DNA of 64,000 bases. Origin: a virus. The DNA lies in IMG/VR virus record IMGVR_UViG_3300025098_000012, positions 62,001 through 126,000 of that record; one strand, 5' to 3'. How positions within the stretch are numbered: position 1 is the first letter of the stretch; every line of letters begins with the position of its first letter. A program made the translations under genes and the position numbers. A model generated the notes under the pieces. That model searched no databases. It was given only the letters and a program-made list of their open reading frames with translations, and was not told the DNA's origin. Below, one piece after another: positions 26,062 through 33,313 of the stretch.

Positions 26062-26508
26062 TTAAAGTTTATCATCGAGCCAAGAGAGATCCAGCGTCCA
26101 ATTATGTTTGGATCTCTCATTCCATTGCTCAAAGACTTGAACGATGTAGTCCTCAGTCTCTTGAGGTGTGAGGCTATTGACGGAGGCAAGTTTGTGTAGT
26201 ACCTGCGATTGAACTTGGGGCGACTCTACTGAGAGGGTTCGCCCGATGTGTTTGACCTTGTGGCAGGTAGGGCAGAGAGAAATCAGACCTTTGAGAGTTT
26301 GGGTCTTGGTCTGATCGTCATAATCCCATATCTCGTGGCACTCAACAGGCCACTTAGACCCTTTGCCTCCACAGACTTCGCATTTGTACCCTGCTTGCTT
26401 GTAAGAGGCTTTGCGTAACTTATCCCATTGGGGTTTAGAGAGGTTAGCTTCAGAGCGTAGGTTATTGCCCCATGATGATTGTGGTACGAGTTCAATCGAG
26501 AGCTTCAT
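26062..26508 (-). CDS. HNH endonuclease (148 aa)
   Basis: Zinc-type HNH: CEVCGG and CPTCHK pairs bracket VECHEIWDYDD, where the catalytic His lies. LISLCPTCHKVKHIGR is the typical end. The start overlaps the stop of the HTH-array gene (ATGA), so the two are translationally coupled. Such nucleases in phages often drive homing of their own gene or introns. Whether the HTH-array protein supplies DNA specificity is inference. Confidence 0.85.
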   Translation of the reverse strand: MKLSIELVPQSSWGNNLRSEANLSKPQWDKLRKASYKQAGYKCEVCGGKGSKWPVECHEIWDYDDQTKTQTLKGLISLCPTCHKVKHIGRTLSVESPQVQSQVLHKLASVNSLTPQETEDYIVQVFEQWNERSKHNWTLDLSWLDDKL

Positions 26509-27254
26509 TTTTCACACCTTGCGTATTGAGTTGATCTTAGTTGAACCCCTGCTTTTTTAAGTCTCCGAGCAATCGTGGCATAACTGACCTTATATTTTTC
26601 AGCCAACTGTACGGTGGATAAACCCGACTCATATTCTTTAATCATTTGATCAAGAGGTAATTTAAACTTCTCCCTACCAGATTCTCTTAGTCGAACCCCT
26701 GCTTTTTTAAGTTTCCTGTTAATCGTGGTGAAGCTGACCTTATATTTTTCAGCTAACTGTACGGTGGATAAACCCGACTCATATTCTTTGATCATTTGAT
26801 CAAGGGGTAAGTTTAACTTCTCCCTACCTGCATCCCTCAAAGAATACCCTGCTTTCTTAAATCTCCTATGTAAAGCGGATGGGTACACACCATACTTTTC
26901 AGATAAGTCATATAAATTCAGTCCCGACTCATATTCTTTAATTATTTGATCAAGGGGTAGATTTAATCTTTTCCCACAAGGTCTTATTCCCACTCCTGCA
27001 CCTCTGAGTAGACGAGTAACTGTAGTAGCTGACACCTTGTATTTATTAGCTACTTGATAAGTAGTTAAACCAGAATGATAATCTGCAATCACATCTTGTA
27101 TTGGCAGGAGAATTCTTTTGCCTCTTAACTGAACTCCAGCTTTCTTTAATCTGTCAAGAATCGTAGTTGTGCTAACTCCATATCTTGAGGCTAGATCTTT
27201 GGTAGACATACCAGTGTTGTATTCGGTGATGATTTCATCTACAGGTAGCTTCAT
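26505..27254 (-). CDS. Protein of five tandem helix-turn-helix repeats (249 aa)
   Basis: Five units of about 48 residues at roughly 1-49, 50-97, 98-146, 147-195 and 196-244. Each has the form LPxDxIIxEYxSGLSTxxLA then xKYxVSxTTIxRxLKKAGVx. The core looks like the Hin/resolvase-type HTH (A..Y.VS..T..R.L...G). The last two repeats are almost identical, indicating recent duplication. The array could bind an extended DNA site. It is coupled upstream to a J-domain protein and downstream to the HNH nuclease. Confidence 0.8.
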   Translation of the reverse strand: MKLPVDEIITEYNTGMSTKDLASRYGVSTTTILDRLKKAGVQLRGKRILLPIQDVIADYHSGLTTYQVANKYKVSATTVTRLLRGAGVGIRPCGKRLNLPLDQIIKEYESGLNLYDLSEKYGVYPSALHRRFKKAGYSLRDAGREKLNLPLDQMIKEYESGLSTVQLAEKYKVSFTTINRKLKKAGVRLRESGREKFKLPLDQMIKEYESGLSTVQLAEKYKVSYATIARRLKKAGVQLRSTQYARCEK

Positions 27255-27643
27255 TTTTTCTTCTCCCTTAATGCGAGCAATGTTTTTGTGAGTTCACCAG
27301 CCTCATCTTCTCTCCCTTGATTTCTATCTGGATGGCAGAACATGAGTAATCGTTTAACAAGAACTTGATCTAACCTGGGCTTGTTTTGAGCTTGATAGCG
27401 TAAGCTAGAAATCTCCATCTTAAGCTGATGAACTTGAGCGTGGAGGGTCTTGATCTGATTATCTAAGTGTTGGGTGTCTGGTGTTTCTTGTAAGAGCTGA
27501 TGGATGACTTTTTGTAGCCCGTCATATCGGTCGTCAGACTTGATCCTCTTATATCCTTGGGATTCTCTCCAGCAAGTCCAACAGAGGGCATAGTGGCTAT
27601 CTTCCATAGGCCAGTTGCATTCACTACATATTTGAACATCCAT
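27251..27643 (-). CDS. Zinc-ribbon/J-domain protein (130 aa)
   Basis: ATG 27643 (MDVQICSEC) is preferred over the upstream 27682. The N-terminal zinc ribbon has CSECNWPMEDSHYALCWTCW. A coiled-coil centre follows, then a C-terminal J-domain core with the HPD motif (LLMFCHPDRNQG). Family knowledge: the HPD motif stimulates Hsp70 (DnaK). The last codons overlap the start of the HTH-array gene. A role in recruiting host DnaK to the downstream HTH/HNH proteins is speculation. Confidence 0.75.
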   Translation of the reverse strand: MDVQICSECNWPMEDSHYALCWTCWRESQGYKRIKSDDRYDGLQKVIHQLLQETPDTQHLDNQIKTLHAQVHQLKMEISSLRYQAQNKPRLDQVLVKRLLMFCHPDRNQGREDEAGELTKTLLALREKKK

Positions 27644-27682
27644 TTTTAATACTTTCTTTATGTCTCTCTTAATACAGATCAT

Positions 27683-27690
27683 TTATATGA
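27683..27690. promoter_or_regulatory. TTATATGA/TCATATAA element between divergent genes
   Basis: Near-palindromic octamer 40 bases from the minus-strand start at 27643 and 13 bases before the plus-strand start at 27703. It could serve both directions. Confidence 0.4.
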
Positions 27691-27702
27691 AAGGCATAAA
27701 CA

Positions 27703-28440
27703 ATGTATGACAAGATCGCTTATCTAAGATTAAGAATTGCTCGCCTTGAGCGACTTGCTGACTTAAGACCAGGTCTTGGTACAAAAGACCCCTGCTACAT
27801 TATTCAGAGAGCAGTTAACAATAGGGCTGACATCCCCAAAACTAGGTATGTCAAAGATGTGTTGGAGGATCTTGACCTCGTCACATACGGAGCTTCTGGT
27901 CGTAGTGGGTTAGAAGACATTCCTAGTAGAGATAGGGATGATTGGTATGGTCTGACTTACCCTCGCAGATTGAAGGAGAGAGTAGAGGGCGAGGAGATTA
28001 CATACGGAAAAGGTGGGAAAAAAAAGCTACCTGTCAACATTCCACATCTCACTTATTCTCAACACGCTCAGTTTAGAATGGATCTGAGAGGAGTGACTGT
28101 GGAACAAGTAGAAGCTGTTGTGAAGCACTGGCATACACAGCAGAAAAGAGTAGTAGAAGGTATGCGAGATTATGACCGACTAAAAGAAATCTCCATGAAA
28201 AATAAAGATGAGCATGATTTAATCAGAGATAACTTGAACTGGTTGAAGAACACACTGCAACCCGATGAGATCGAAAAGATGAAGAACGATATGAGAAGGC
28301 TTAATCGAGAGATGGAGATCAACCATAAATATATGGGTGTCTTCGTAGGGTTTGTTCCTCAGAAAGATGGGAGTATAGACATCAAGACCGTCTTTGATCT
28401 TAAGAAATCAGATCAGCCCTACAGAGGTTATAACTGCTAA
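27703..28440 (+). CDS. Possible DUF4258/BrnT-like protein with late N-terminal peptide (245 aa)
   Basis: The N-terminus YDKIAYLRLRIARLERLA resembles the N-terminal peptide shared by several late proteins here. Residues about 110-150 contain LTYSQHAQFRMDLRGVTVEQVEAVV, resembling the HA..RM..RG motif of DUF4258/BrnT-like small RNase folds. The end FVPQKDGSIDIKTVFDLK fits the last strand of that fold. A long charged helix (residues about 165-215) inserts before it. If the comparison holds, it could be a virion-delivered effector. No activity is shown. Confidence 0.6.
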   Translation: MYDKIAYLRLRIARLERLADLRPGLGTKDPCYIIQRAVNNRADIPKTRYVKDVLEDLDLVTYGASGRSGLEDIPSRDRDDWYGLTYPRRLKERVEGEEITYGKGGKKKLPVNIPHLTYSQHAQFRMDLRGVTVEQVEAVVKHWHTQQKRVVEGMRDYDRLKEISMKNKDEHDLIRDNLNWLKNTLQPDEIEKMKNDMRRLNREMEINHKYMGVFVGFVPQKDGSIDIKTVFDLKKSDQPYRGYNC

Positions 28441-28445
28441 GACAT

Positions 28446-28781
28446 CTACTCTGAGAGCTTCATCTTTTGGAAGAACTTTCGGGACTCCTCTAAGAAGTAC
28501 GAGATAAACTCAAGGTTGGTGATGTTTCTTTTGTACCTTGAACTATCTGACTTATATTTGTACTCAAAAAAGATGACATTATCCTCTGAAAAGAGTTGGG
28601 TGCTGAACTTATCATCTTTTGTATGTGTCCACACCTCTTTTCGATCAGTGGCTTGGAAGCCACATTCTACTACGAGTATTTTGAAGATGGATTCCCTATT
28701 AAGTTCTTCTGTCTGCGAAGTTGTGAGGTCTGGATTAGCAATCCTCACTCCGTTTTGTTTAACTGTCAGCATCGGGTTCAT
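28446..28781 (-). CDS. NGVR-family small protein, IRxVW-related (111 aa)
   Basis: Starts LTVKQNGVRIANP, closely matching LTVKDNGVRVANP of the gene at 46840. A helix ending ECGF follows, then a beta-rich centre. The C-terminal IRxVW motif has diverged (ESRKFFQKMK). The start overlaps the stop region of the HTH gene. ATG 28781 or 28772. Function unknown. Confidence 0.65.
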   Translation of the reverse strand: MNPMLTVKQNGVRIANPDLTTSQTEELNRESIFKILVVECGFQATDRKEVWTHTKDDKFSTQLFSEDNVIFFEYKYKSDSSRYKRNITNLEFISYFLEESRKFFQKMKLSE

Positions 28782-29475
28782 CTTTCATATAGATGGCAAC
28801 CCGATCAATAGCACAGCTAAAGACCCTCGCTGTAGACTCGTTGAACTCACCTGTTAACAGAAGATCGAGGACTTGACCTTTCCATACTAGAGGGTTGTTG
28901 CTTGTTAAGTTTACGATATATCTCAAAGCCGTTTGGATTTTCCCCCTTGAGTTTTCATGTTCGGGGTTGATTGAAAGAAGGGCATCCATCAATCGAACTA
29001 CATACTTTGAACTGATAGGGTTAGCTACCTTCTCTCTTATATCTTTCTCATCAAGGATTTGCTTGAGTATGTTAGGAGTATGGGTTGTGCAGTTGAGCTT
29101 ACGACCCGATTGATAGTAAGCGTTGACTGCCTCTATCTTGTCCTCGTCTGAGATCTTATCGACCTTACGCTTATAGGTTTTGCGTGTAGTAGGGTTCTCT
29201 AAGCGTACCTTCAAGGTTTGACCCGACACACCGTACTTTCGAGCAAGATCTTCGATCAGACCATTAGCGTCTGCTTCTTTGATCTCTTCAATAGGGATCG
29301 GGAGCAAGAGGTGCTGATAGCTTGTTCCTTTGATCTTAGGTGTTCCTTGTCGTAAAGTCTTTACAACCACGACTGGATGTTCGTTGTACTGCTGACCGAT
29401 CTCTTCTGGCGTCTTCCCCTCTTGCATGAGGTTATGCCACTCCACTCTCATCTCTGACTTGGCTTTCATGTTCAT
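28759..29475 (-). CDS. HTH-repeat DNA-binding protein (238 aa)
   Basis: ATG 29475 overlaps the stop of the small upstream gene (ATGA); a GTG at 29481 is the alternative. Two HTH-type units are visible: GKTPEEIGQQYNEHPVVVVKTL and ANGLIEDLARKYGVSGQTLK, related to the repeats in the five-unit array at 26505. The C-terminal 120 residues form an all-helical domain. Likely a DNA-binding regulator. Target unknown. Confidence 0.65.
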   Translation of the reverse strand: MNMKAKSEMRVEWHNLMQEGKTPEEIGQQYNEHPVVVVKTLRQGTPKIKGTSYQHLLLPIPIEEIKEADANGLIEDLARKYGVSGQTLKVRLENPTTRKTYKRKVDKISDEDKIEAVNAYYQSGRKLNCTTHTPNILKQILDEKDIREKVANPISSKYVVRLMDALLSINPEHENSRGKIQTALRYIVNLTSNNPLVWKGQVLDLLLTGEFNESTARVFSCAIDRVAIYMKDEPDADS

Positions 29476-29612
29476 CTCCACTTGTTCACGAGGTTGTTGA
29501 AAGCTGTAGAGTCTTTGCCCTCAGCCATGACCTTGTAGAAGGTGGTTCGCACCTTGTTATTGATAGCTCGAAGCTGTGCCTCTTTAGATACTTTGTTCTT
29601 GATCTTCTTCAA
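29472..29612 (-). CDS. Small basic protein with TTG start (46 aa)
   Basis: TTG at 29612 lies 7 bases after the strong RBS GAAAGGAGAA and opens an ORF beginning KKIKNKVSKEAQLRAINNK and ending VNKWR. Its stop overlaps the next start (ATGA). It follows a GTAACC element at 29652. It is missed when only ATG starts are considered. Confidence 0.6.
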   Translation of the reverse strand: MKKIKNKVSKEAQLRAINNKVRTTFYKVMAEGKDSTAFNNLVNKWR

Positions 29613-29651
29613 ACTCGGTTCTCCTTTCGGGAGGGGCTGTTTATATGATCT

Positions 29652-29668
29652 TATAGGTAAGGGGTTAC
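29652..29668 (-). promoter_or_regulatory. GTAACC-type promoter element
   Basis: Minus-strand GTAACCCCTTACCTATA. Its TAA is the stop codon of the gene 29665-30081. A TCATATAA element follows it (29641-29648). Confidence 0.6.
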
Positions 29669-30081
29669 GACCTCTTGAACTTGACTTGGTAGGTCTGCAT
29701 TGTTTCGAGGTTGGGTACAGCGTAGAACGCTTCCTTTACTTCTTCGGGTGCATCCCGAAACTCAGACCATCTGATCGTGTATGAGTGAGCGATGTACTGA
29801 TCGAAAAGATCCTCCCCGATAGCGTCCTCGATGTCGTTGATGTCTACCGACTCTAGCTTAGGTGTCGGGGGTTGCTTCTCCACCCTAGTCGTGTATTTGC
29901 CCGATGCAGACTCGATGATGAGATCTTGTTCGTCTGCCATTTCGATCAGTTCAGACTTGAAGCTCTTAAGAGACTTACCGAGTCTGTTCTGTGCTTCCCA
30001 CAGCCGAGAGGCCGCTTCGGTTCGCTCGTTGATGTCGAGGTTGGTGTCGTTCATTTGGTTCATGAGTGCGTTGAAGTTCAT
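29665..30081 (-). CDS. Hypothetical protein (138 aa)
   Basis: ATG 30081 (MNFNALMNQMND) follows ACGGAGAA; an upstream ATG in the frame lacks an RBS. Helical N-terminal half (ASRLWEAQNRLGKSLKSFK), then a small beta domain with ASGKYTTRVEKQPPTPKLE, and a C-terminal globular part. The length and look suggest a Gam-like or nuclease-inhibitor fold, but this is not established. Confidence 0.65.
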   Translation of the reverse strand: MNFNALMNQMNDTNLDINERTEAASRLWEAQNRLGKSLKSFKSELIEMADEQDLIIESASGKYTTRVEKQPPTPKLESVDINDIEDAIGEDLFDQYIAHSYTIRWSEFRDAPEEVKEAFYAVPNLETMQTYQVKFKRS

Positions 30082-30112
30082 TTTATTCTCCGTTTGTGAA
30101 GTGATCGTTTGA

Positions 30113-30760
30113 TTATCTGTTGAGGTTAAGTTCAGTGAGGATATGAGTAGAAGTTTCACCACTCATATCCCATTGGACGGCAACTTGGTGGAAACCTTGA
30201 CCGTCTAGGTTCGGGTTCTTTTGTGCATCCGAGACAAGGAAGCCTTTCATGTGTGGGTCTGACTTGAGAACTACCTCATTACCTCTCGTGAAGTGAGGAG
30301 CTAGTGATTCACAGACCCTATAAGTTTCATTTAAGATGTGCCTTTCTCCTGGCTTTGGCAACCGAACCTTAGTTGCAGAGTCTCGAACCATACAGGACTT
30401 ATGGGTGATTACATCATAGACGAACAACGCCTTGCCCGACCCTTGCATTGGCTCTTTAGCGTGGATTATAAACCCTTCGATGCCTCGCTTGTCTTTACTC
30501 CCCTTAGTGACTTTGACAGGTGTTCCAATCTCAAGGTTGGAATACATCGTTTCCATCTCAACCTTGAGTCCTTTTTCAAAGGCTCGAACTTGAGACTTAA
30601 CCAAGTCTCCATTCACTAGCTGTTGGATTAAGTCGGTGTCATGCCCCTCGTAAGGGTGATCCGTTGAGTGAGTCTCGACAGGTAGGGGTTCACCCTTTAG
30701 TGCGAGGTGGACGCTCTTAGCGTACTCTAAGACATCTTCAAAAGTATTTTTTATCATCAT
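30113..30760 (-). CDS. Hypothetical protein with KOW-like segment (215 aa)
   Basis: RBS AAAGGAGAA. The segment IGTPVKVTKGSKDKRGIEGF resembles a KOW-type beta strand turn, and a second similar beta segment (RGNEVVLKSDPHMKGFLV) follows. Could be nucleic-acid- or RNAP-associated by analogy only. In one unit with the genes upstream and downstream. Confidence 0.6.
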   Translation of the reverse strand: MMIKNTFEDVLEYAKSVHLALKGEPLPVETHSTDHPYEGHDTDLIQQLVNGDLVKSQVRAFEKGLKVEMETMYSNLEIGTPVKVTKGSKDKRGIEGFIIHAKEPMQGSGKALFVYDVITHKSCMVRDSATKVRLPKPGERHILNETYRVCESLAPHFTRGNEVVLKSDPHMKGFLVSDAQKNPNLDGQGFHQVAVQWDMSGETSTHILTELNLNR

Positions 30761-30784
30761 TCATTCTCCTTTTACGAAGTGGTT

Positions 30785-31540
30785 TTATAGATTGTTCATC
30801 GCTTTGTAGGCATCACCTACAACCTTTTTCACCATCCCCCAACTTGGGATATGGTAGGCGACCTCACCTTTAAGGATAGGCTCACCCGATACGATACAAG
30901 AGGTTTCAGCGAGAGCTTCTATTTCGGTTGCTTCGTGAAGTTTGGCTGACTTAGGTACTTTGACCTTGCTCAAGTCGTACCCTGCTTTAGAAGCTGTTTC
31001 TAATGCTTCATTCCTCGCTTCTCGTGCTTCCCTCTTGGCTTGTTGAGATTCCCCTTTTTTCTCACAGCATTGGCTCAAGAGAGGACAGCCCTGGCACACA
31101 GGGTCAGATTGAACGACCTTGCCGAAGCAAGGTGTTGTAGCGACAAGTCGTATGAGCGTTTCCTCACAGGTGAGGTCATACAGACTAGGGGTGAGGTCAT
31201 TTACCTCTGCATCAAAGAGGTCATCACCAAAGAGGTCAACTTCGGACTCCATCATCATCATCTCCATCGTGGTAGGTGCTTCACTAACCACACTACCATT
31301 CCATCTCCACTCCCAACCTTGTGTGGTCATCTCACCTGTAGCCTTGAGCGTCTTGACTGCTTGGCTACAGAGATTATCGAACTTGGGCTGACCCGATGGG
31401 TAGTAGCCAAAGTCAGCATGGGTCATACCAACATGGGATAGGACAGCCTGTCGAGCTTCCTGCAACCGACTTGGCAAGATGCTTGGGAAGATCTGACGCA
31501 TAGCGTTTAGTATTAAGTTTTTTTGTTCCTGTGTTGTCAT
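30785..31540 (-). CDS. Cys-cluster protein (251 aa)
   Basis: Residues about 1-85: helical, possible HTH. Centre: ATTPCFGKVVQSDPVCQGC then PLLSQCCEKKGE, with cysteine spacing reminiscent of WhiB-type or other 4Fe-4S/zinc clusters. A basic helix follows (QAKREAREARNEAL). The C-terminal SCIVSGEPILKGEVAYHIP resembles a small zinc-finger-like beta domain. RBS AAAGGAGA behind a hairpin leader. Possible DNA-binding regulator. Confidence 0.65.
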   Translation of the reverse strand: MTTQEQKNLILNAMRQIFPSILPSRLQEARQAVLSHVGMTHADFGYYPSGQPKFDNLCSQAVKTLKATGEMTTQGWEWRWNGSVVSEAPTTMEMMMMESEVDLFGDDLFDAEVNDLTPSLYDLTCEETLIRLVATTPCFGKVVQSDPVCQGCPLLSQCCEKKGESQQAKREAREARNEALETASKAGYDLSKVKVPKSAKLHEATEIEALAETSCIVSGEPILKGEVAYHIPSWGMVKKVVGDAYKAMNNL

Positions 31541-31565
31541 AGTTTATCTCCTTTAGGAGTGGGTA

Positions 31566-31581
31566 GGTGAGCGATCTCGCC
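31566..31581 (-). promoter_or_regulatory. Leader hairpin
   Basis: GGTGAG/CTCGCC stem (one G-T pair) with a 4-base loop between the promoter at 31593 and the gene starting at 31540. Confidence 0.4.
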
Positions 31582-31592
31582 TTTCAAGAGTT

Positions 31593-31609
31593 AATAGATA
31601 AGGGGTTAC
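31593..31609 (-). promoter_or_regulatory. GTAACC-type promoter element
   Basis: GTAACCCCTTATCTATT on the minus strand, upstream of the gene starting at 31540. Confidence 0.6.
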
Positions 31610-31629
31610 GGAGTGCGATCCCCCCGACT

Positions 31630-32769
31630 TTACATATCAATCGGGCAAACATCAGAGGAAGCTCGGCTTTGAGCGTCTACCACATCAGATCGGAGGTAGG
31701 GGTCTATTGCTCCCTCAAGAGCATCTTGGTTATGCTTCTCATTGAGATGCCCCTTGATGATTGCAAAGGATCGCTTGAGAGCTTTTTTAAAGTCGGTGAT
31801 ACCCAAGTCCTCCATGACGGTGAGGCAAGCATGACCCCATTGTTTACCTTGACGCAAAGTTATTTCCATGCCCATGTCTTGCTCTTCTGCAACCTTACGG
31901 ATAGCTCGGTTGCAGTCCACCAAGAGCTTGATTTGGTCTTGGTCGAACATGGGAAACTCAGCCTGTACCACCATCCTCTCGAACTTGGGAGTTGGAGGAG
32001 GAGCGTAGATACCAACACAGCGAGACAGGAGACTAGAGTCTTTCATCTGAGTGATGTTGCCCCTACCTCCATCTCCATCAGCCCCACTATTGCTCGTAAA
32101 GTAGAAGCGAGTGTTAGGCAAGATAGTGAACATCTCACCTGTGATCGGGTTGGTCAACTTTTCTTTACCCAACTCAAGAGCTTGGCGAAGGATCTCAAGT
32201 TGGTCGGGTGTGGCTCGATCATAGTCAGAGAACAGGATCATGGCAGGTACTGTGATGGTCAGCATACCATCATCATTCACAACAGTGTATCCCACTTTCT
32301 CCATGCCCTTGACTGCATCAGAGAGCTGTTGCTCAGTAGCCCCTGTAAAGTCTCGCTTACACGACACTCCACGACAAGCCTTGAGCAGATCACCCTCGAC
32401 CTCTTTAGTCATCGTGCCACCTTTACCATCACCCACAAGAGTGGTTCGATAGATCCAGTCAACAGGGTTAGTTCCTTGCTTGAACGCAAAGCGAGCGAGA
32501 GGAAGATTGAAAGCGTGGCAAAACGCTTCAATCAAGATGTCTTTGCCTGTGCCTGCTGGCCCCGACACGATCAGATGGTTTATCTTACTGAAGAGAGATG
32601 CGTCCTGCATCCACCCCTCCCCACAGTCCTCGACATAGTTGTCGGGACGCTTGGCAGGGTCAAAGCCTGCGTTGATGATCTCCATAGCTGTTAGGGGCGA
32701 CATGGTGCGTTTCACACCACAAAAGAAGTTGTAGGCTAAAGTATATAGTTCGGGTCGCTGTCGAGACAT
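31630..32769 (-). CDS. CobS/MoxR-like AAA+ ATPase with altered Walker motifs (379 aa)
   Basis: AAA+ protein of the CobS/MoxR type. Walker A is GPAGTGKD (Asp where Ser/Thr is usual). Walker B region LFSDYDRATPDQLEIL aligns with the CobS motif FDEYDAGRPDVMFVI, with DE replaced by SD. Sensor-1-like TRFYFTSNSGADGDGGRG and arginine-bearing LLSRCVGIY follow. In other systems such ATPases work with a CobT-like or VWA partner; both lie just downstream on the opposite strand (33314, 34514). The altered catalytic residues suggest modified ATPase activity. Confidence 0.75.
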   Translation of the reverse strand: MSRQRPELYTLAYNFFCGVKRTMSPLTAMEIINAGFDPAKRPDNYVEDCGEGWMQDASLFSKINHLIVSGPAGTGKDILIEAFCHAFNLPLARFAFKQGTNPVDWIYRTTLVGDGKGGTMTKEVEGDLLKACRGVSCKRDFTGATEQQLSDAVKGMEKVGYTVVNDDGMLTITVPAMILFSDYDRATPDQLEILRQALELGKEKLTNPITGEMFTILPNTRFYFTSNSGADGDGGRGNITQMKDSSLLSRCVGIYAPPPTPKFERMVVQAEFPMFDQDQIKLLVDCNRAIRKVAEEQDMGMEITLRQGKQWGHACLTVMEDLGITDFKKALKRSFAIIKGHLNEKHNQDALEGAIDPYLRSDVVDAQSRASSDVCPIDM

Positions 32770-32809
32770 AGGGTTCTCCTTGTCGAAGTGGTTGCGTTGA
32801 TGTAGTTCT

Positions 32810-32826
32810 CATAAATAAGGGGTTAC
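32810..32826 (-). promoter_or_regulatory. GTAACC-type promoter element
   Basis: Minus-strand GTAACCCCTTATTTATG upstream of the ATPase gene starting at 32769. Its TAA is the stop of a 13-codon ORF. Confidence 0.6.
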
Positions 32827-32864
32827 GGTTCAGAGCCTCGCTCCATGACCTTATACAATCTCAT
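32823..32864 (-). CDS. Micro-ORF between two promoters (13 aa)
   Basis: MRLYKVMERGSEP with GGGAG 9 bases upstream, and its stop embedded in the next promoter element. It lies behind its own GTAACC copy at 32890. It could be a leader peptide for the ATPase gene. Weak support. Confidence 0.3.
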   Translation of the reverse strand: MRLYKVMERGSEP

Positions 32865-32889
32865 GAGGAAATGCTCCCTCACACTAGGA

Positions 32890-32906
32890 TATAAATAAGG
32901 GGTTAC
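32890..32906 (-). promoter_or_regulatory. GTAACC-type promoter element
   Basis: Second minus-strand copy, GTAACCCCTTATTTATA, 80 bases upstream of the first, giving tandem promoters for the ATPase gene. Confidence 0.55.
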
Positions 32907-32982
32907 ACTATATACACATACGAATGATAGGATCTCCAACAAGAAGCGTAAGTACTTGATTACCTAGCAAAAAGCCTAAAGT

Positions 32983-32999
32983 GTAACCCCTTATCTATA
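32983..32999 (+). promoter_or_regulatory. GTAACC-type promoter element
   Basis: Exact consensus. A GTAGG/CCTAC leader hairpin follows at 33007-33025. Confidence 0.65.
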
Positions 33000-33006
33000 G
33001 AGTAGT

Positions 33007-33025
33007 GTAGGGCGATCAAGCCTAC
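33007..33025 (+). promoter_or_regulatory. Leader hairpin
   Basis: GTAGG/CCTAC stem with a 9-base loop, in the same position relative to the promoter as other leader hairpins. Confidence 0.45.
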
Positions 33026-33055
33026 CAACCAATCACTCCCACTAAGGAGAACAAA

Positions 33056-33223
33056 ATGAAATACCAAGTAATGCTCAACAACAAAGTCCTCTCAACACAT
33101 AAAAATCATGACCTCGCTGAGAAGGCTCTCAAGCGTTGGGAGAAGAAACACAAAGCTCAAGGCAAAGGTCGGGTCATCGGAGAGTTTTTGGTCGGTGGTA
33201 TCTACCACATCGAAGCTGTGTAA
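33056..33223 (+). CDS. Small basic protein (55 aa)
   Basis: ATG follows AAGGAGAACAAA. Starts MKYQVMLNNKVLSTHKNHD, basic helix, then beta strand GRVIGEFLVGGIYHIEAV. The fold looks like a small DNA- or RNA-binding hairpin. Its TAA stop is part of the next promoter element. Confidence 0.65.
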   Translation: MKYQVMLNNKVLSTHKNHDLAEKALKRWEKKHKAQGKGRVIGEFLVGGIYHIEAV

Positions 33224-33236
33224 CCCCTTATCTAAG
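33220..33236 (+). promoter_or_regulatory. GTAACC-type promoter element
   Basis: GTAACCCCTTATCTAAG overlapping the stop codon of the 55-residue gene, upstream of the CobT-like gene. Confidence 0.55.
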
Positions 33237-33313
33237 ACCCTGTGTCGAGGACTGATTTTCCTCGCTTTCATATAAATACAAGACTACCCACTCACTCACC
33301 AAAGGAGATCCTT

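Noticed and set aside
31567-32694. 375-codon plus-strand ORF opposite the ATPase gene
   Set aside because: Antisense shadow of the CobS-like ATPase; long only because of codon bias; no RBS or recognisable domain.
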